Positions 34,764-43,248 of a stretch of 64,000 nt of DNA are shown piece by piece. Both the position numbers and the translations under genes were made by a program. Below the pieces are notes generated by a model. That model saw only the letters and a program-made list of their open reading frames with translations, was not told where the DNA came from and searched no databases. Source of the stretch: Candidatus Methanomethylophilaceae archaeon (GTDB taxonomy: Archaea > Thermoplasmatota > Thermoplasmata > Methanomassiliicoccales > Methanomethylophilaceae); the NCBI GenBank assembly GCA_016297775.1, contig JAEDGA010000001.1, positions 29,490-93,489 of the forward strand. The letters run 5' to 3'. Numbering within the stretch: position 1 is the stretch's first letter; the number at the start of each line of letters is the position of its first letter.

Positions 34764-35738
34764 ATGTGCATGGCAGCCACCTACAAACGTAAGTACCACT
34801 ACTTCGGACGCAACCTGGATTACGAGATATCGTATGGAGAATGTGTCGTGGTGACGCCCAGGAACTTCGTTCTTGAGTATCGCAACGGTATCGTGGACAG
34901 GACACATCTCGCGATCATAGGTATGGCATCCGTGATCGACGGTCACCCGTTGTACTTCGACGGTACCAACGAGAACGGGCTCAGCATGGCCGGACTGAAC
35001 TTCCCCGGCAACGCATATTACAGTCCCAGAAGGGGTGACGCTTCGGATATCGCATCATTCGAATTCATCCCATGGATATTGGGAAGGTGTTCCAATGTGA
35101 CCGAGGCCAGGAAGGAGATCGAATCCATCAACCTCACGGACGAATGTTTCAGGGAGGATCTTCCGCCGACACCGTTGCATTGGATCGTATCGGACAGGGA
35201 TTCGTCCATAACGGTGGAGTTCATGAAGGACGGTCTGCACATCTATGACAACGAAGTTGGTATCCTGACGAACAACCCTCCTTTCCCCTATCATATGTTC
35301 AATCTAGCCAACCATATGGGTGCATCACCCAAGGATCCCGAGAACAGGATCTCCGATACGGTCATGATGGACAGGTACAGCAGAGGTATGGGTTCCATGG
35401 GGATACCCGGGGACCTGTCATCCGCATCGAGATTCGTAAAGGCCGCGTTCACGAAACTGAACTCGGTATCGGACGATACGGACGAAGGGTGTATGACCCA
35501 GTTCTTCCACATAATGGATTCGGTACAGCAGCAGAGGGGATGCTGTGACGTGGGAGACGGAAAGTATGAGATCACGCTGTATACGTCATGCTGCAACACC
35601 GACACCGGGGTATACTATTACAGGACATACGGTAACAGTCAGATCTGCGGGGTGGATATGCACCATACGGATCTGGACGGGGGCGAACTGTATAAATTCC
35701 CAATCGTGGAAGGGCAGCATGTGATGATGCAGAACTGA
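34764..35738 (+). CDS. Choloylglycine hydrolase (bile salt hydrolase/penicillin acylase family)
   Basis: 324 residues when started at ATG 34764, which places Cys at position 2 as the N-terminal nucleophile after Met removal; the frame also has ATG 34743, which would hide the Cys. Family residues: YHYFGRNLDYEISYGE (Arg, Asp), MAGLNFPGNAYY (Asn), GILTNNPPFPYH (Asn), SSASRFVKAAF (Arg). These are the catalytic set that cleave glycine or taurine from bile acids. The substrate-loop sequence is closer to bacterial BSH than to penicillin acylases. No signal peptide, so cytoplasmic. Horizontal gain from gut bacteria is likely. Confidence 0.93.
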   Translation: MCMAATYKRKYHYFGRNLDYEISYGECVVVTPRNFVLEYRNGIVDRTHLAIIGMASVIDGHPLYFDGTNENGLSMAGLNFPGNAYYSPRRGDASDIASFEFIPWILGRCSNVTEARKEIESINLTDECFREDLPPTPLHWIVSDRDSSITVEFMKDGLHIYDNEVGILTNNPPFPYHMFNLANHMGASPKDPENRISDTVMMDRYSRGMGSMGIPGDLSSASRFVKAAFTKLNSVSDDTDEGCMTQFFHIMDSVQQQRGCCDVGDGKYEITLYTSCCNTDTGVYYYRTYGNSQICGVDMHHTDLDGGELYKFPIVEGQHVMMQN

Positions 35739-35803
35739 TACGGACACGTCCGCGCTCAATTATTAGTATATCCTATTTGGTTATGTCATATCAGAGGATA
35801 TAG

Positions 35804-36445
35804 ATGGCAATCATCGCATGCAGATGCCCCCATTGCGGGGGTGAAGTCAACATGGACGAGAATCTTGAGTCGGGGTTCTGTGTCTATTGCGGCAACAGGG
35901 TCATCAACGATCAGGTCTCCAAGGTCAAGGTATCCGTGGATCGTTCGTCGGAGGTAGTGAACTCCCTCCGTCTCGCCAAGAGTTGCATCTACGACAAGGA
36001 TCTGGTCATGGCGCAGTCCCTTCTTGCCAAGGTCATGCAGGTTGATTCTGGCAATTCGGATGTCTGGTACATGGATGCCGTACTCGACCCCAAGAACAGG
36101 AAGAGGGACATCGCACGTGCAAGGAACTACAGGTCTCTGGGTATATTCACCGAGGACGATATGAATTCCTTCAACGGCCTTGTAAGGTCGGAAAGGTTCA
36201 AGGTCGCATACATGATCCTCTTCGTATTCGGATTCATGGCCATCTTCGCCACGATACCGATCATGTTCATATTCGAGATATACTGGCTGACGCCGCTCAT
36301 GATAGGCATCGTGTTGGCGATCGCTCTTGTCATATTCTTCATCATAAGAGGAATGTCCCAGCCTGTAGAGGATCCCACACTGAAGGAGGCGCATGACGCC
36401 GCATTGAACTCCGTTCTCGATTCGGAGGAGAGGAAGCGTATGTGA
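35804..36445 (+). CDS. Zinc-ribbon membrane protein (213 aa)
   Basis: Begins with a double zinc ribbon (CRCPHCGGEVNM and CVYCGNRV), then a helical middle (residues about 40-120, probably one TPR-like unit), two C-terminal membrane segments (VAYMILFVFGFMAIFATI and PLMIGIVLAIALVIFFII) and a charged tail. GAGGATATAG precedes the ATG. Such ribbon-membrane proteins are frequent in gut methanogens with no known function. A strong terminator follows. Confidence 0.7.
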   Translation: MAIIACRCPHCGGEVNMDENLESGFCVYCGNRVINDQVSKVKVSVDRSSEVVNSLRLAKSCIYDKDLVMAQSLLAKVMQVDSGNSDVWYMDAVLDPKNRKRDIARARNYRSLGIFTEDDMNSFNGLVRSERFKVAYMILFVFGFMAIFATIPIMFIFEIYWLTPLMIGIVLAIALVIFFIIRGMSQPVEDPTLKEAHDAALNSVLDSEERKRM

Positions 36446-36449
36446 TTCC

Positions 36450-36471
36450 GGTGTGCGCTTATGCGCACACC
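36450..36471 (+). terminator. Hairpin after zinc-ribbon gene
   Basis: GGTGTGCGC-TTAT-GCGCACACC is a perfect 9-bp stem with a tetraloop, followed by TTTC, starting five bases after the stop codon. Confidence 0.65.
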
Positions 36472-36495
36472 TTTCACTATCTTCCTTATAATGTT

Positions 36496-36522
36496 TGTAA
36501 CAATTATAACATTTATAACGTT
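36496..36522 (+). repeat. 9-base tandem repeats before coiled-coil gene
   Basis: TGTAACAAT, TATAACATT, TATAACGTT lie in tandem, with a degenerate fourth copy TATAATGTT just before (36487-36495). The block shares 20 identical bases with the repeats at 19195-19214 on the opposite strand. It is 51 bases upstream of the next start codon. Confidence 0.5.
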
Positions 36523-36572
36523 AAAAAAGATTAATCGTAGTTCGTATTACCTGCTGTTGTAGGGTGTTTGTG

Positions 36573-36923
36573 ATGTCAGAGGATAACGATTCGTACCGTA
36601 TTATGCCGACAGAGGATGAGCTCCGCAGGGCATGCGTGAACAAGCTCTTGGAGAAGACCGTGATCATGAACGAGATTGCCGCGATGGATATGAAGATCGA
36701 CAATCTCAGTCACTTCATCGAGTTGCTGGATACGGAGCTCAAGGACAGGCACGCGGATGGTACTGCAGATGTCCGCCCGATATATGCCAAACTCAGAGGG
36801 GAGATATCCGCCCTCATGTGCAAGCAGATGGAACTCGAGCAACGCAGGGACGACCTCGACAAGGAGATCGAGGATCTGAACGTGGATGTACCGAACATGA
36901 AAGTCATCGTCAAAAGACAGTGA
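36573..36923 (+). CDS. Small coiled-coil protein (116 aa)
   Basis: Mostly helical with heptad-like segments: LRRACVNKLLEKTVIMNEIAAM and KLRGEISALMCKQMELEQRRDDLDKEIEDL (cited in parts). AGGGTG six bases before ATG 36573 decides the start over two in-frame GTG codons. No family recognised. Upstream lie the TATAAC repeats, which suggests regulated expression together with the 54-residue gene at 19 kb. A palindromic terminator follows. Confidence 0.65.
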   Translation: MSEDNDSYRIMPTEDELRRACVNKLLEKTVIMNEIAAMDMKIDNLSHFIELLDTELKDRHADGTADVRPIYAKLRGEISALMCKQMELEQRRDDLDKEIEDLNVDVPNMKVIVKRQ

Positions 36924-36931
36924 TACGAAGA

Positions 36932-36951
36932 CCGGTGGCATATGCCACCGG
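36932..36951. terminator. Perfect 20-base palindrome
   Basis: CCGGTGGCATATGCCACCGG followed by GTTTATTTG, eight bases after the coiled-coil gene stop. It probably ends that transcript. Confidence 0.55.
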
Positions 36952-36987
36952 GTTTATTTGCATCGGCATTGGCCGTCGACGCACGAT

Positions 36988-37092
36988 TTAGTTCTTCTTG
37001 GCCTTCTTGCCGTCAGTCTTAGGCGTGCTGTCTTTCTGGGCAGTAGTCTTCAACATGGCAGCGGCGTGGCGCTCCTTGTTGTGTTTTCCCAT
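36988..37092 (-). CDS. Small basic protein (34 aa)
   Basis: A 35-codon frame from ATG 37092 to TAA 36988 encodes MGKHNKERHAAAMLKTTAQK followed by a Lys/Asp/Thr tail ending KKAKKN. Composition is strongly basic, like small nucleic acid-binding or ribosome-associated peptides. A GTATATAC box lies about 25 bases upstream. Codon choice is that of real genes. Function unknown; it would be missed by length filters. Confidence 0.55.
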   Translation of the reverse strand: MGKHNKERHAAAMLKTTAQKDSTPKTDGKKAKKN

Positions 37093-37185
37093 GATATCCA
37101 CATCATGGCGGTGGTATATACGGGTCTGCAATATACTACAAAACAAGTATGGAATTGGATTGAATGTGTGAAAAGGGGGTTGGTT

Positions 37186-37204
37186 TGCCGGCGTGAAGCC
37201 GGCA
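37186..37204 (-). terminator. Terminator of winged-helix gene
   Basis: TGCCGGC-GTGAA-GCCGGCA is a perfect 7-bp stem located 15 bases past the regulator stop codon; T tracts flank it on both sides. Confidence 0.55.
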
Positions 37205-37218
37205 GTTTTTCCAGAAGA

Positions 37219-37527
37219 TCATTCGAGGATGTTCTCGTCGTTCATCAGGGACTCGATGCGCTTGTACATACCGACAACGTGCTCTCCCTTCTCCGTGAGG
37301 GATATCTTATATACGGTCTGAGGGTGCCTCTCCTCCCTGACCTCCACAAGGTTGGCGGTCTCTGCGTCCTTAAGCAGGTTCGAGAGCGCATTCGCGTTGC
37401 AGAACTTGAGAAGTTCCGTCTTCTTGATCTCCGTTCTCTCACTGATGTAGCTGAGACACTTTACAGTGTACCTGTTGTTCAGCAACCTCTCTGTTTCGAG
37501 GTTCCTGGAGGGCTTTTCTTTCAGCAT
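37219..37527 (-). CDS. Winged-helix transcriptional regulator (102 aa)
   Basis: Predicted winged helix: helix-turn-helix TELLKFCNANALSNLLKDAETANLVEV (described in parts) followed by the wing EERHPQTVYKISLTEKGE and a C-terminal dimer helix. Similar small regulators occur across methanogens. It is likely to bind DNA as a dimer. Targets are unknown; the TATAAC-type repeats and the DUF308 gene are nearby candidates. AT-rich DNA precedes the start (TTTATATTTC). Confidence 0.7.
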   Translation of the reverse strand: MLKEKPSRNLETERLLNNRYTVKCLSYISERTEIKKTELLKFCNANALSNLLKDAETANLVEVREERHPQTVYKISLTEKGEHVVGMYKRIESLMNDENILE

Positions 37528-37646
37528 ACTGGTTATAATTGCTTGGTGAAATATAAATTATCGTACTATACATATTTTTAAATTTAAAATCCATATTGAA
37601 AGAATAGTAAAAATAGGTGAAGAGGTTTGGATCCGTTTCGGACAGA

Positions 37647-38165
37647 TCAGAGTGTTTTGAGCCTGTATGCGTCGTACAGATCCAGCAGTCCGCCGATGAG
37701 TGTGATCACTCCGATGACGATCATTATGACGTCCGCCGTATCTTCCAGGTTCAGAAGGGCGATTACTCCCACGACCATGAAGGCTACGCCTACGATGATC
37801 GGAATAATCCTATCCCTCATCTCTGAGCCTGCTTTGAATCCGGAGAGCGTGTTTGACAATCCCACTATAATCAGGCCGATGGCCAACACGACCATCAGGA
37901 CATCCCTGACCAATGCGGTCAGTGCGATCATGGCGATACCCAGTACGATCATTATCGCACCGCTTACGATCTCGGGAGTGGAACTGTATCTCATCCCCGC
38001 GAATGCGTTGATCGCACCGAAGATGAGGAGGAGCACACCGAAGATTATCAGGATGATGTCGAGGGACCCCGCCTTGAATATGATCATGAGCAGACCCACG
38101 ATGGTCATCAGTATACCTGTGACCAGCATGTTCTCCCATCCCGGTACTTTGACATTGTTGGACAT
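37647..38165 (-). CDS. DUF308 (HdeD-like) membrane protein
   Basis: 172 residues with six membrane helices in three pairs, e.g. MLVTGILMTIVGLLMIIF, IILIIFGVLLLIFGAINAF and VIMIVIGVITLIGGLLDLY. This is the DUF308/HdeD repeat arrangement, in which short hairpins repeat. HdeD in E. coli acts in acid resistance. It has a normal length. Followed on the same strand by nothing close. Confidence 0.8.
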   Translation of the reverse strand: MSNNVKVPGWENMLVTGILMTIVGLLMIIFKAGSLDIILIIFGVLLLIFGAINAFAGMRYSSTPEIVSGAIMIVLGIAMIALTALVRDVLMVVLAIGLIIVGLSNTLSGFKAGSEMRDRIIPIIVGVAFMVVGVIALLNLEDTADVIMIVIGVITLIGGLLDLYDAYRLKTL

Positions 38166-38206
38166 TTTGTCACCTCGTACTATTATTTTTGTAGGGGTAT
38201 TTACCC

Positions 38207-39997
38207 TTATACATCTCTATGGTGAATCAGACAATACGAGGCCGAGTTGTATTCTTCCGGATCAGGGTTCATCCCTATGTTCCAGCCTTTTCCTGTGGTC
38301 TCGCAGAAATAGTATTTCTTTCCGCCGATCTCATAGTAATATGCGCCGGGTACATCGAACGTATCCAGTGCCACACCTGCGGCCATATGCGAGTCGTAGA
38401 TCAGCAGGGCACTGTCCAGGCCCATCGCGGATGCTATCGCGCAGAACAGTATCGATGTGTCCTCGCAGTCACCGTTCATATCGAACAGCGTCTCTATGGG
38501 ATATTTCCAATATTCGTTGTACCTCATGGAATCCGGATCCGTTACGTATTCGATCTCCTGAACGAATTTCAATAGGATGTTGCTGCGTTCCACAGGATCG
38601 GCCGATTTCGACATTATATAATTCGCGATCTCGATCACGCAAGGGGCGTCGGTGGTCACGAAGGCTTTGTTATGGAGGTCCCCACCTATGTATCTGGTCA
38701 CATATGATCCCCTAGCATTCTTCAGGTCACCGTATTCTATCGGTATCGTGACGGTGTACCTGCCCTCGTCCCATGATAATGTACGGTCGACCTTACCGGA
38801 TGCGACGATCACGCAGAATCCGTATACCGTGTTCTCTTCGGACGTACCTTTGTAGCATGCGGCGAACGTTCCTCCGTACGGTATGTTGAAAGTATCGCTG
38901 GATGGTATGGTCTCTCCGGTATCGATGTCGGTCACCGACCAGCTTTCGACCGTTATGCCGGAAGGTGCTTTCAGTTCGACGGAGGTGCCGGATGCGGAAG
39001 ATATGTCCGTCCGATCTCCGCCGTATGCGTAGTACTCTGCATCGGATGTCAGAGGCCCGATATAGCAGGATGCGCTCTTGGATATCTGTCTTCCGTTGGC
39101 GTCGTACCATCCGGAGAACGTTCCGTTCGCGGTCACGGCATCCAGTATTACACCGTCACCGGTATCACATGAAACGGACACTCCCGTTCCGCCATACACC
39201 TTCACGGAGAAGTCGCGTTCCGTGTAACTCCTCTCCGACATGGTAAGGACGATCTCGTTATCGGTCCCGTTACCGTTCTGGGTCCTGACGATCCTCTTGA
39301 CGATACCATCGGAACCGACGGTCTGGGTCTCGACCGTGGATATGGCATTGTATGTCATGCCTCCTTTGTAGACCTTGTCCGTTCCCTCCGAAGTGGGGAG
39401 CTTCCACAGCATCGTGGATCTGGTTATATCGAATATGCAGGTCTTGCCGCCCAGAGTGACCGTACTGCCGAGATCCTCCGTATCGATGACGAAGGACCTC
39501 TCCTCATACACGTTAGTGGTACCGGGTGCGATCGTGGTACCCACCTTCTCCATTATTGTCACCGCGAATCCTTTCTCGGTGTCGTATGATGAATAATCGA
39601 TGAACGCCTCCCCTTCAATGCTTACGGAACCTATGTGTCCCGACACCTGATATTTCACGGTATATCCCACGATGTTCGGGATCCATTTAGCGAACAGGTG
39701 TATCGATCTGAACTCCGAAGGATCGATCCACTCCTTTTTCTCGTTGAATCTGGGATCTTCGTACCATCCTGCGAATACACATCCGTCCTTTACCGGATCG
39801 AAGAGTTCCACCCTGTCCCCGTGGATGTACGAGCCCCCGTTATCGGGATTGTTGACGCCTCCGTCCAAAGAATAGGTGATATCGTACTCCATGGGATTGA
39901 TTCCGGAGAATACGATCAGTCCGATGGCCGCACCGGCCGATACCACGCCTGCTATGATCAATGCAGAAACGGTCATAACGAAACGGTTGCTCTTCAT
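38207..39997 (-). CDS. Surface transglutaminase-like protein with InlB-type repeats
   Basis: 596 residues. N-terminal membrane anchor (VMTVSALIIAGVVSAGAAIG). Listeria-Bacteroides (InlB B) repeats of the type VFAGWYEDPRFNEKKEW and GTFSGWYDANGRQ occur near residues 40-105 and about 290. The C-terminus holds a transglutaminase-like domain: MNGDCEDTSILFCAIA (catalytic Cys), YDSHMAAGVA (His) and CETTGKGW (third acid). In archaea these are cysteine peptidase-like proteins. It likely acts outside the cell, anchored by the single N-terminal helix. Substrate unknown. It diverges from an MFS gene. Confidence 0.82.
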   Translation of the reverse strand: MKSNRFVMTVSALIIAGVVSAGAAIGLIVFSGINPMEYDITYSLDGGVNNPDNGGSYIHGDRVELFDPVKDGCVFAGWYEDPRFNEKKEWIDPSEFRSIHLFAKWIPNIVGYTVKYQVSGHIGSVSIEGEAFIDYSSYDTEKGFAVTIMEKVGTTIAPGTTNVYEERSFVIDTEDLGSTVTLGGKTCIFDITRSTMLWKLPTSEGTDKVYKGGMTYNAISTVETQTVGSDGIVKRIVRTQNGNGTDNEIVLTMSERSYTERDFSVKVYGGTGVSVSCDTGDGVILDAVTANGTFSGWYDANGRQISKSASCYIGPLTSDAEYYAYGGDRTDISSASGTSVELKAPSGITVESWSVTDIDTGETIPSSDTFNIPYGGTFAACYKGTSEENTVYGFCVIVASGKVDRTLSWDEGRYTVTIPIEYGDLKNARGSYVTRYIGGDLHNKAFVTTDAPCVIEIANYIMSKSADPVERSNILLKFVQEIEYVTDPDSMRYNEYWKYPIETLFDMNGDCEDTSILFCAIASAMGLDSALLIYDSHMAAGVALDTFDVPGAYYYEIGGKKYYFCETTGKGWNIGMNPDPEEYNSASYCLIHHRDV

Positions 39998-40070
39998 CGT
40001 ACCTACAACTTCTTCGGGCTATTTTACATTCTTTATAGGATAGTGCGATTAGGATGTACAAGTGGTAGAA

Positions 40071-41258
40071 ATGGGAGTCGGACATCCGGTCGATCGTGTA
40101 TTCTCCAGGGATTTCATCCTGGTATATTCCGTATCCTTCTTCTGTACGATAAACTTCTATCTCCTGCTGATAATAATAACTGACTATGCCGTGGAATCCT
40201 TCGGGGCATCTTCTGCCGAGGCAGGGTTGTCGGCGGGGTTGTATGTCATAGGCGGTCTGGTATCGCGCTTGTTCCTGGGAAGATATATAGAGCTATTCGG
40301 GAGGAAACGTACGCTCGTACTTTCCATAGCGGCCGCATTGGCGATATCCGTATCGTATTTCTTCGTATCATCAATGATCGTGCTGCATGCGGTCAGATTC
40401 GTGCACGGTCTCGCGTACGGCATGATGTGCTCCAGTTACAACGATATCGCGGCCAAGTTAGTACCGGCCTCCAAACGTGCGGAGGGGCTGGGTTATTTCT
40501 ATCTGAGCATAACCTTGGCCAATGCGATAGGTCCGTATCTGGGTCTGACGCTCTCCGGGACATCGGGATATCACGCGGTGTTCATGGCCGGTACCGCGGT
40601 GTACGTGCTGTCCCTGATAGCATCCGTGATGATCCGTGTGCAGGAGGAGGTCCTGACCGAACGGCAGATCGAGGAGATCAGGGGATTCGGATTGAACAAT
40701 CTGATCCAATCGTCCGCAGTACCGCTTTCGCTGACGGTCATGGTATTCTATTTGGGGTATTCCGGTGTGTTGGCATTCATGTCCGCATACACATCCGTGT
40801 TGGGGATGCACGAGATCGCAGGCATGTTCTATGTCATACTCGCATGTGGAACACTGGTGTCAAGACTGACCATGGGCCGTATAATGGATGTCCGCGGACC
40901 GACCGTCGTGGCCGTTCCGGCATTCATGCTCTATATTGCGGGGATGGTGATGTTCGCCAATATGACCCAGACCTGGATGTTGTTCCTATCCGGACTTTTG
41001 ATGGGATTCGGGATGTCTACCATATGGACGGTATGTCAGACCCTTGTGATTTCCCGTGTACCGCCGCATCGTTACGGTGTCGCCACGTCCACGTTCTGCG
41101 AGATCGCCGATATGGGTTCAGGTATCGGGCCGATGATGCTGGGCGCGCTGATACCGGTTATAGGGTACGGGGATATGTATATGGTATGCGCACTGTTCGG
41201 AGTCGCCAGTATGCTTATGTATCTGGGTCTTCACGATCTCACTCCCGGTGGGGAGTGA
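40071..41258 (+). CDS. MFS transporter
   Basis: 395 residues with twelve membrane helices. The loop after TM2 is GRYIELFGRKRTLVLS, the classical MFS motif A region, and the fourth helix bears RFVHGLAYGM. It resembles drug- or sugar-efflux types of bacterial origin; the substrate cannot be told. The start is ATG 40071 rather than GTG 40062. Two hairpins after the stop separate it from the convergent glutamate synthase-like gene. Confidence 0.86.
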   Translation: MGVGHPVDRVFSRDFILVYSVSFFCTINFYLLLIIITDYAVESFGASSAEAGLSAGLYVIGGLVSRLFLGRYIELFGRKRTLVLSIAAALAISVSYFFVSSMIVLHAVRFVHGLAYGMMCSSYNDIAAKLVPASKRAEGLGYFYLSITLANAIGPYLGLTLSGTSGYHAVFMAGTAVYVLSLIASVMIRVQEEVLTERQIEEIRGFGLNNLIQSSAVPLSLTVMVFYLGYSGVLAFMSAYTSVLGMHEIAGMFYVILACGTLVSRLTMGRIMDVRGPTVVAVPAFMLYIAGMVMFANMTQTWMLFLSGLLMGFGMSTIWTVCQTLVISRVPPHRYGVATSTFCEIADMGSGIGPMMLGALIPVIGYGDMYMVCALFGVASMLMYLGLHDLTPGGE

Positions 41259-41259
41259 G
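41238..41259 (+). terminator. Hairpin over MFS stop codon
   Basis: CTCACTCCC-GGTG-GGGAGTGAG is a perfect 9-bp stem that includes the end of the gene; GTGATTGAAAAAG follows. Confidence 0.5.
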
Positions 41260-41277
41260 TGTGATTGAAAAAGTATG

Positions 41278-41297
41278 GATGTGCCTGTCGGCACATC
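41278..41297. terminator. Hairpin between convergent genes
   Basis: GATGTGCC-TGTC-GGCACATC is a perfect 8-bp stem overlapping the stop codon of the minus-strand glutamate synthase-like gene and 20 bases past the MFS stop. Confidence 0.5.
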
Positions 41298-42675
41298 ATG
41301 CGTGTTTGATACCGCACCACTTGTGGATGTCCCTGTCTGTGGTGAAGATGTCGTCCCCGGATACCTCTCCGAGGCTTCCGTGTCCGCCGATCCTGAGGAA
41401 GGTCTCGATCTCCTTTCCAATTACGGTCATGAAGTTGGCGACTCTCTGTGCGCCCACATCCACGTCGAGTCTGGCGACCAGTTCGGGATCGTGTGTGGCG
41501 ATTCCCATGGGGCATTTTCCGGATCCGCAGATGCGGTATCTCTGACATCCGAGTGCCATGAGAGGCGCGGATGCCATCGCGACGGCATCTGCACCCATAG
41601 CGATGGCCTTGAACACATCTCCGGATGTTCTGAATCCGCCGGTCATGATCAGTTCCTGATCCATTCCATTCTCGTCCATGAACTTGCGTGCGCGTGCGAG
41701 AGCGAACACGGTGGGGACTGTGGTGTTGGCCTTGAGGAATCCCGGGGAGGAACCGGTGGCGCCACCCCTTCCGTCGATGGTGATGAAGTCGCATCCGGTA
41801 CCTTTGATGAATTCGAGGTCGGCCTCGATGTTGCCTGCGGCGATCTTTATTCCGATAGGCTTTCCGTCCGTGGATTCCCGGAGGTAGTCCACGAGACACC
41901 TCATATCGTCGACGGTCTCTATGCCGGGGAACTTGCTGGGGGACAGGATGTCCTCGCCAACGTTCTTTCCGCGGATCTTGGCGATCTCGGGAGTGACCTT
42001 CTCTCCGGGAAGGTGACCGCCCATGCCGGGTTTGGTACCCTGTCCGATCTTGATCTCGACCGCGTCGCATCCTTTGAACACCTCGTCGGTGCAACTGTAC
42101 CTGTTGGGGATGTATTCGAAGATGTACTTGTGTGCGGCAGCCATCTCCTCCGGGAGCACACCTCCCTCTCCGCTGCACATGGCGGTGCCGGCCATGGCGG
42201 AGCCTTTGGACAGTGCGACCTTGGCGGACTTGGATAGTGCACCGAAGCTCATGTGGGACACGAAGATAGGTATGTCGAGCTTCATGGGGTGTTTGGACTT
42301 CTTTCCGATTATCACGCTCGTATCCACGGCATCCGTGCTCTCCTTGGGGAGTCTTGCGAGCTGCGCTCCGGAGATCAGGATGTTCTCGAATCCCTTCACG
42401 GGCAGGAGGGTGTCCATGGCCTCTCCGGGGGATCTTCCGGAAACGGATATCTCATGGATGTAATCCATGGGGCCGTCATCGTTGAGCGTGAGTCCGGCAT
42501 CATAGCTGAGATCCAGTACCTTCTTCTTGGTCTCGGAACTTCCGCCGACTGAGACGAAAGCGGATTTGGGTGCCATGCATACGGGGCATCTCCAGCTCTC
42601 GGGAAGGTCTTCGAATGCGGTACCGTTGGAACCGTCGTATACGGTTGTACAGATCGCACATCTGTGGGCTGTCAT
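41296..42675 (-). CDS. Rubredoxin-fused glutamate synthase-like FMN protein
   Basis: 459 residues from ATG 42675. Residues about 1-40 form a rubredoxin (CAICTTVYDG, CPVCMAPKS). The remainder is the FMN/Fe-S domain of glutamate synthase: VSHMSFGALSKSAKVALSKG, TGEGG-like SGEGGVLPEE, KIGQGTKPGMGGHLPG, ITIDGRGGATGSSPGFL and the cysteine cluster GCQRYRICGSGKCPMGIAT for [3Fe-4S]/[4Fe-4S]. The amidotransferase domain is absent, as in archaeal GltB. AATATATC about 26 bases before the start favours a leaderless message. It may make glutamate or serve an unknown reduction. Confidence 0.9.
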   Translation of the reverse strand: MTAHRCAICTTVYDGSNGTAFEDLPESWRCPVCMAPKSAFVSVGGSSETKKKVLDLSYDAGLTLNDDGPMDYIHEISVSGRSPGEAMDTLLPVKGFENILISGAQLARLPKESTDAVDTSVIIGKKSKHPMKLDIPIFVSHMSFGALSKSAKVALSKGSAMAGTAMCSGEGGVLPEEMAAAHKYIFEYIPNRYSCTDEVFKGCDAVEIKIGQGTKPGMGGHLPGEKVTPEIAKIRGKNVGEDILSPSKFPGIETVDDMRCLVDYLRESTDGKPIGIKIAAGNIEADLEFIKGTGCDFITIDGRGGATGSSPGFLKANTTVPTVFALARARKFMDENGMDQELIMTGGFRTSGDVFKAIAMGADAVAMASAPLMALGCQRYRICGSGKCPMGIATHDPELVARLDVDVGAQRVANFMTVIGKEIETFLRIGGHGSLGEVSGDDIFTTDRDIHKWCGIKHA

Positions 42676-42820
42676 GTTATCAACGATGTTTTTCTGATAT
42701 ATTAGGTGGATTAATCCCGTTGTCCTTGGATGTACATATTCTTCGTATTCTAGGACAAAGTCTAACAATCTGGGAGCCGCCATGATTCCGCTTTAATATC
42801 GCGAAGTTGTGTTACCGTTC

Positions 42821-43246
42821 ATGTCTGAAGGATTGGGTTTCATCGACCCCTCGTTGGAGATTTACAGAGATAGGATCGCGGATATGATGACCGCACCGTT
42901 CATACGTTTCCTGGGTATCGAACTGGTATCCGTCAAACCTGACGAGGTCAGGATGAGGATGGTAATGAAACCGGAATACAGGAACAGCAACGGTGTCGGA
43001 CATGGCGGGGTCATATACACTCTGGCGGATCACGCATCGGCGATAGCCGCCAATGTCGCATCCGATGCCGTGGGACAGAACGGCAATCTGACATATCACC
43101 GCCCTCTCGTATGCGACGAGGTAGAGGCAGTGTCCACAAGGATCAACGCATCCCGTTCGTTGGATGTGGAGGATGTGCGCGTGTATTCCGGAGGCAAACT
43201 CATCGCATCCGGTGTGTTCACGGCGTTCAAGGTAAGGAAGGAGTGA
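42821..43246 (+). CDS. PaaI-type hotdog thioesterase
   Basis: 141 residues with a hotdog fold. NSNGVGHGGVIYTLADHASAIA is the PaaI/4HBT signature with the glycine-rich helix and catalytic Asp region, followed by LTYHRPLVCDEVEA. Such enzymes hydrolyse aryl- or acyl-CoA thioesters. Start ATG 42821 has a TTTAATATC box 25 bases upstream. It is followed two bases later by a zinc-ribbon membrane gene, a likely operon. It could act with the acyl-CoA synthetase at 22.9 kb, though that is not shown. Confidence 0.85.
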   Translation: MSEGLGFIDPSLEIYRDRIADMMTAPFIRFLGIELVSVKPDEVRMRMVMKPEYRNSNGVGHGGVIYTLADHASAIAANVASDAVGQNGNLTYHRPLVCDEVEAVSTRINASRSLDVEDVRVYSGGKLIASGVFTAFKVRKE

Positions 43247-43248
43247 TT

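Noticed and set aside
43111..43248. N-terminal extension of the zinc-ribbon membrane protein
   Set aside because: It overlaps the thioesterase in another frame and the strong GGAAGGAG points to the ATG at 43249.
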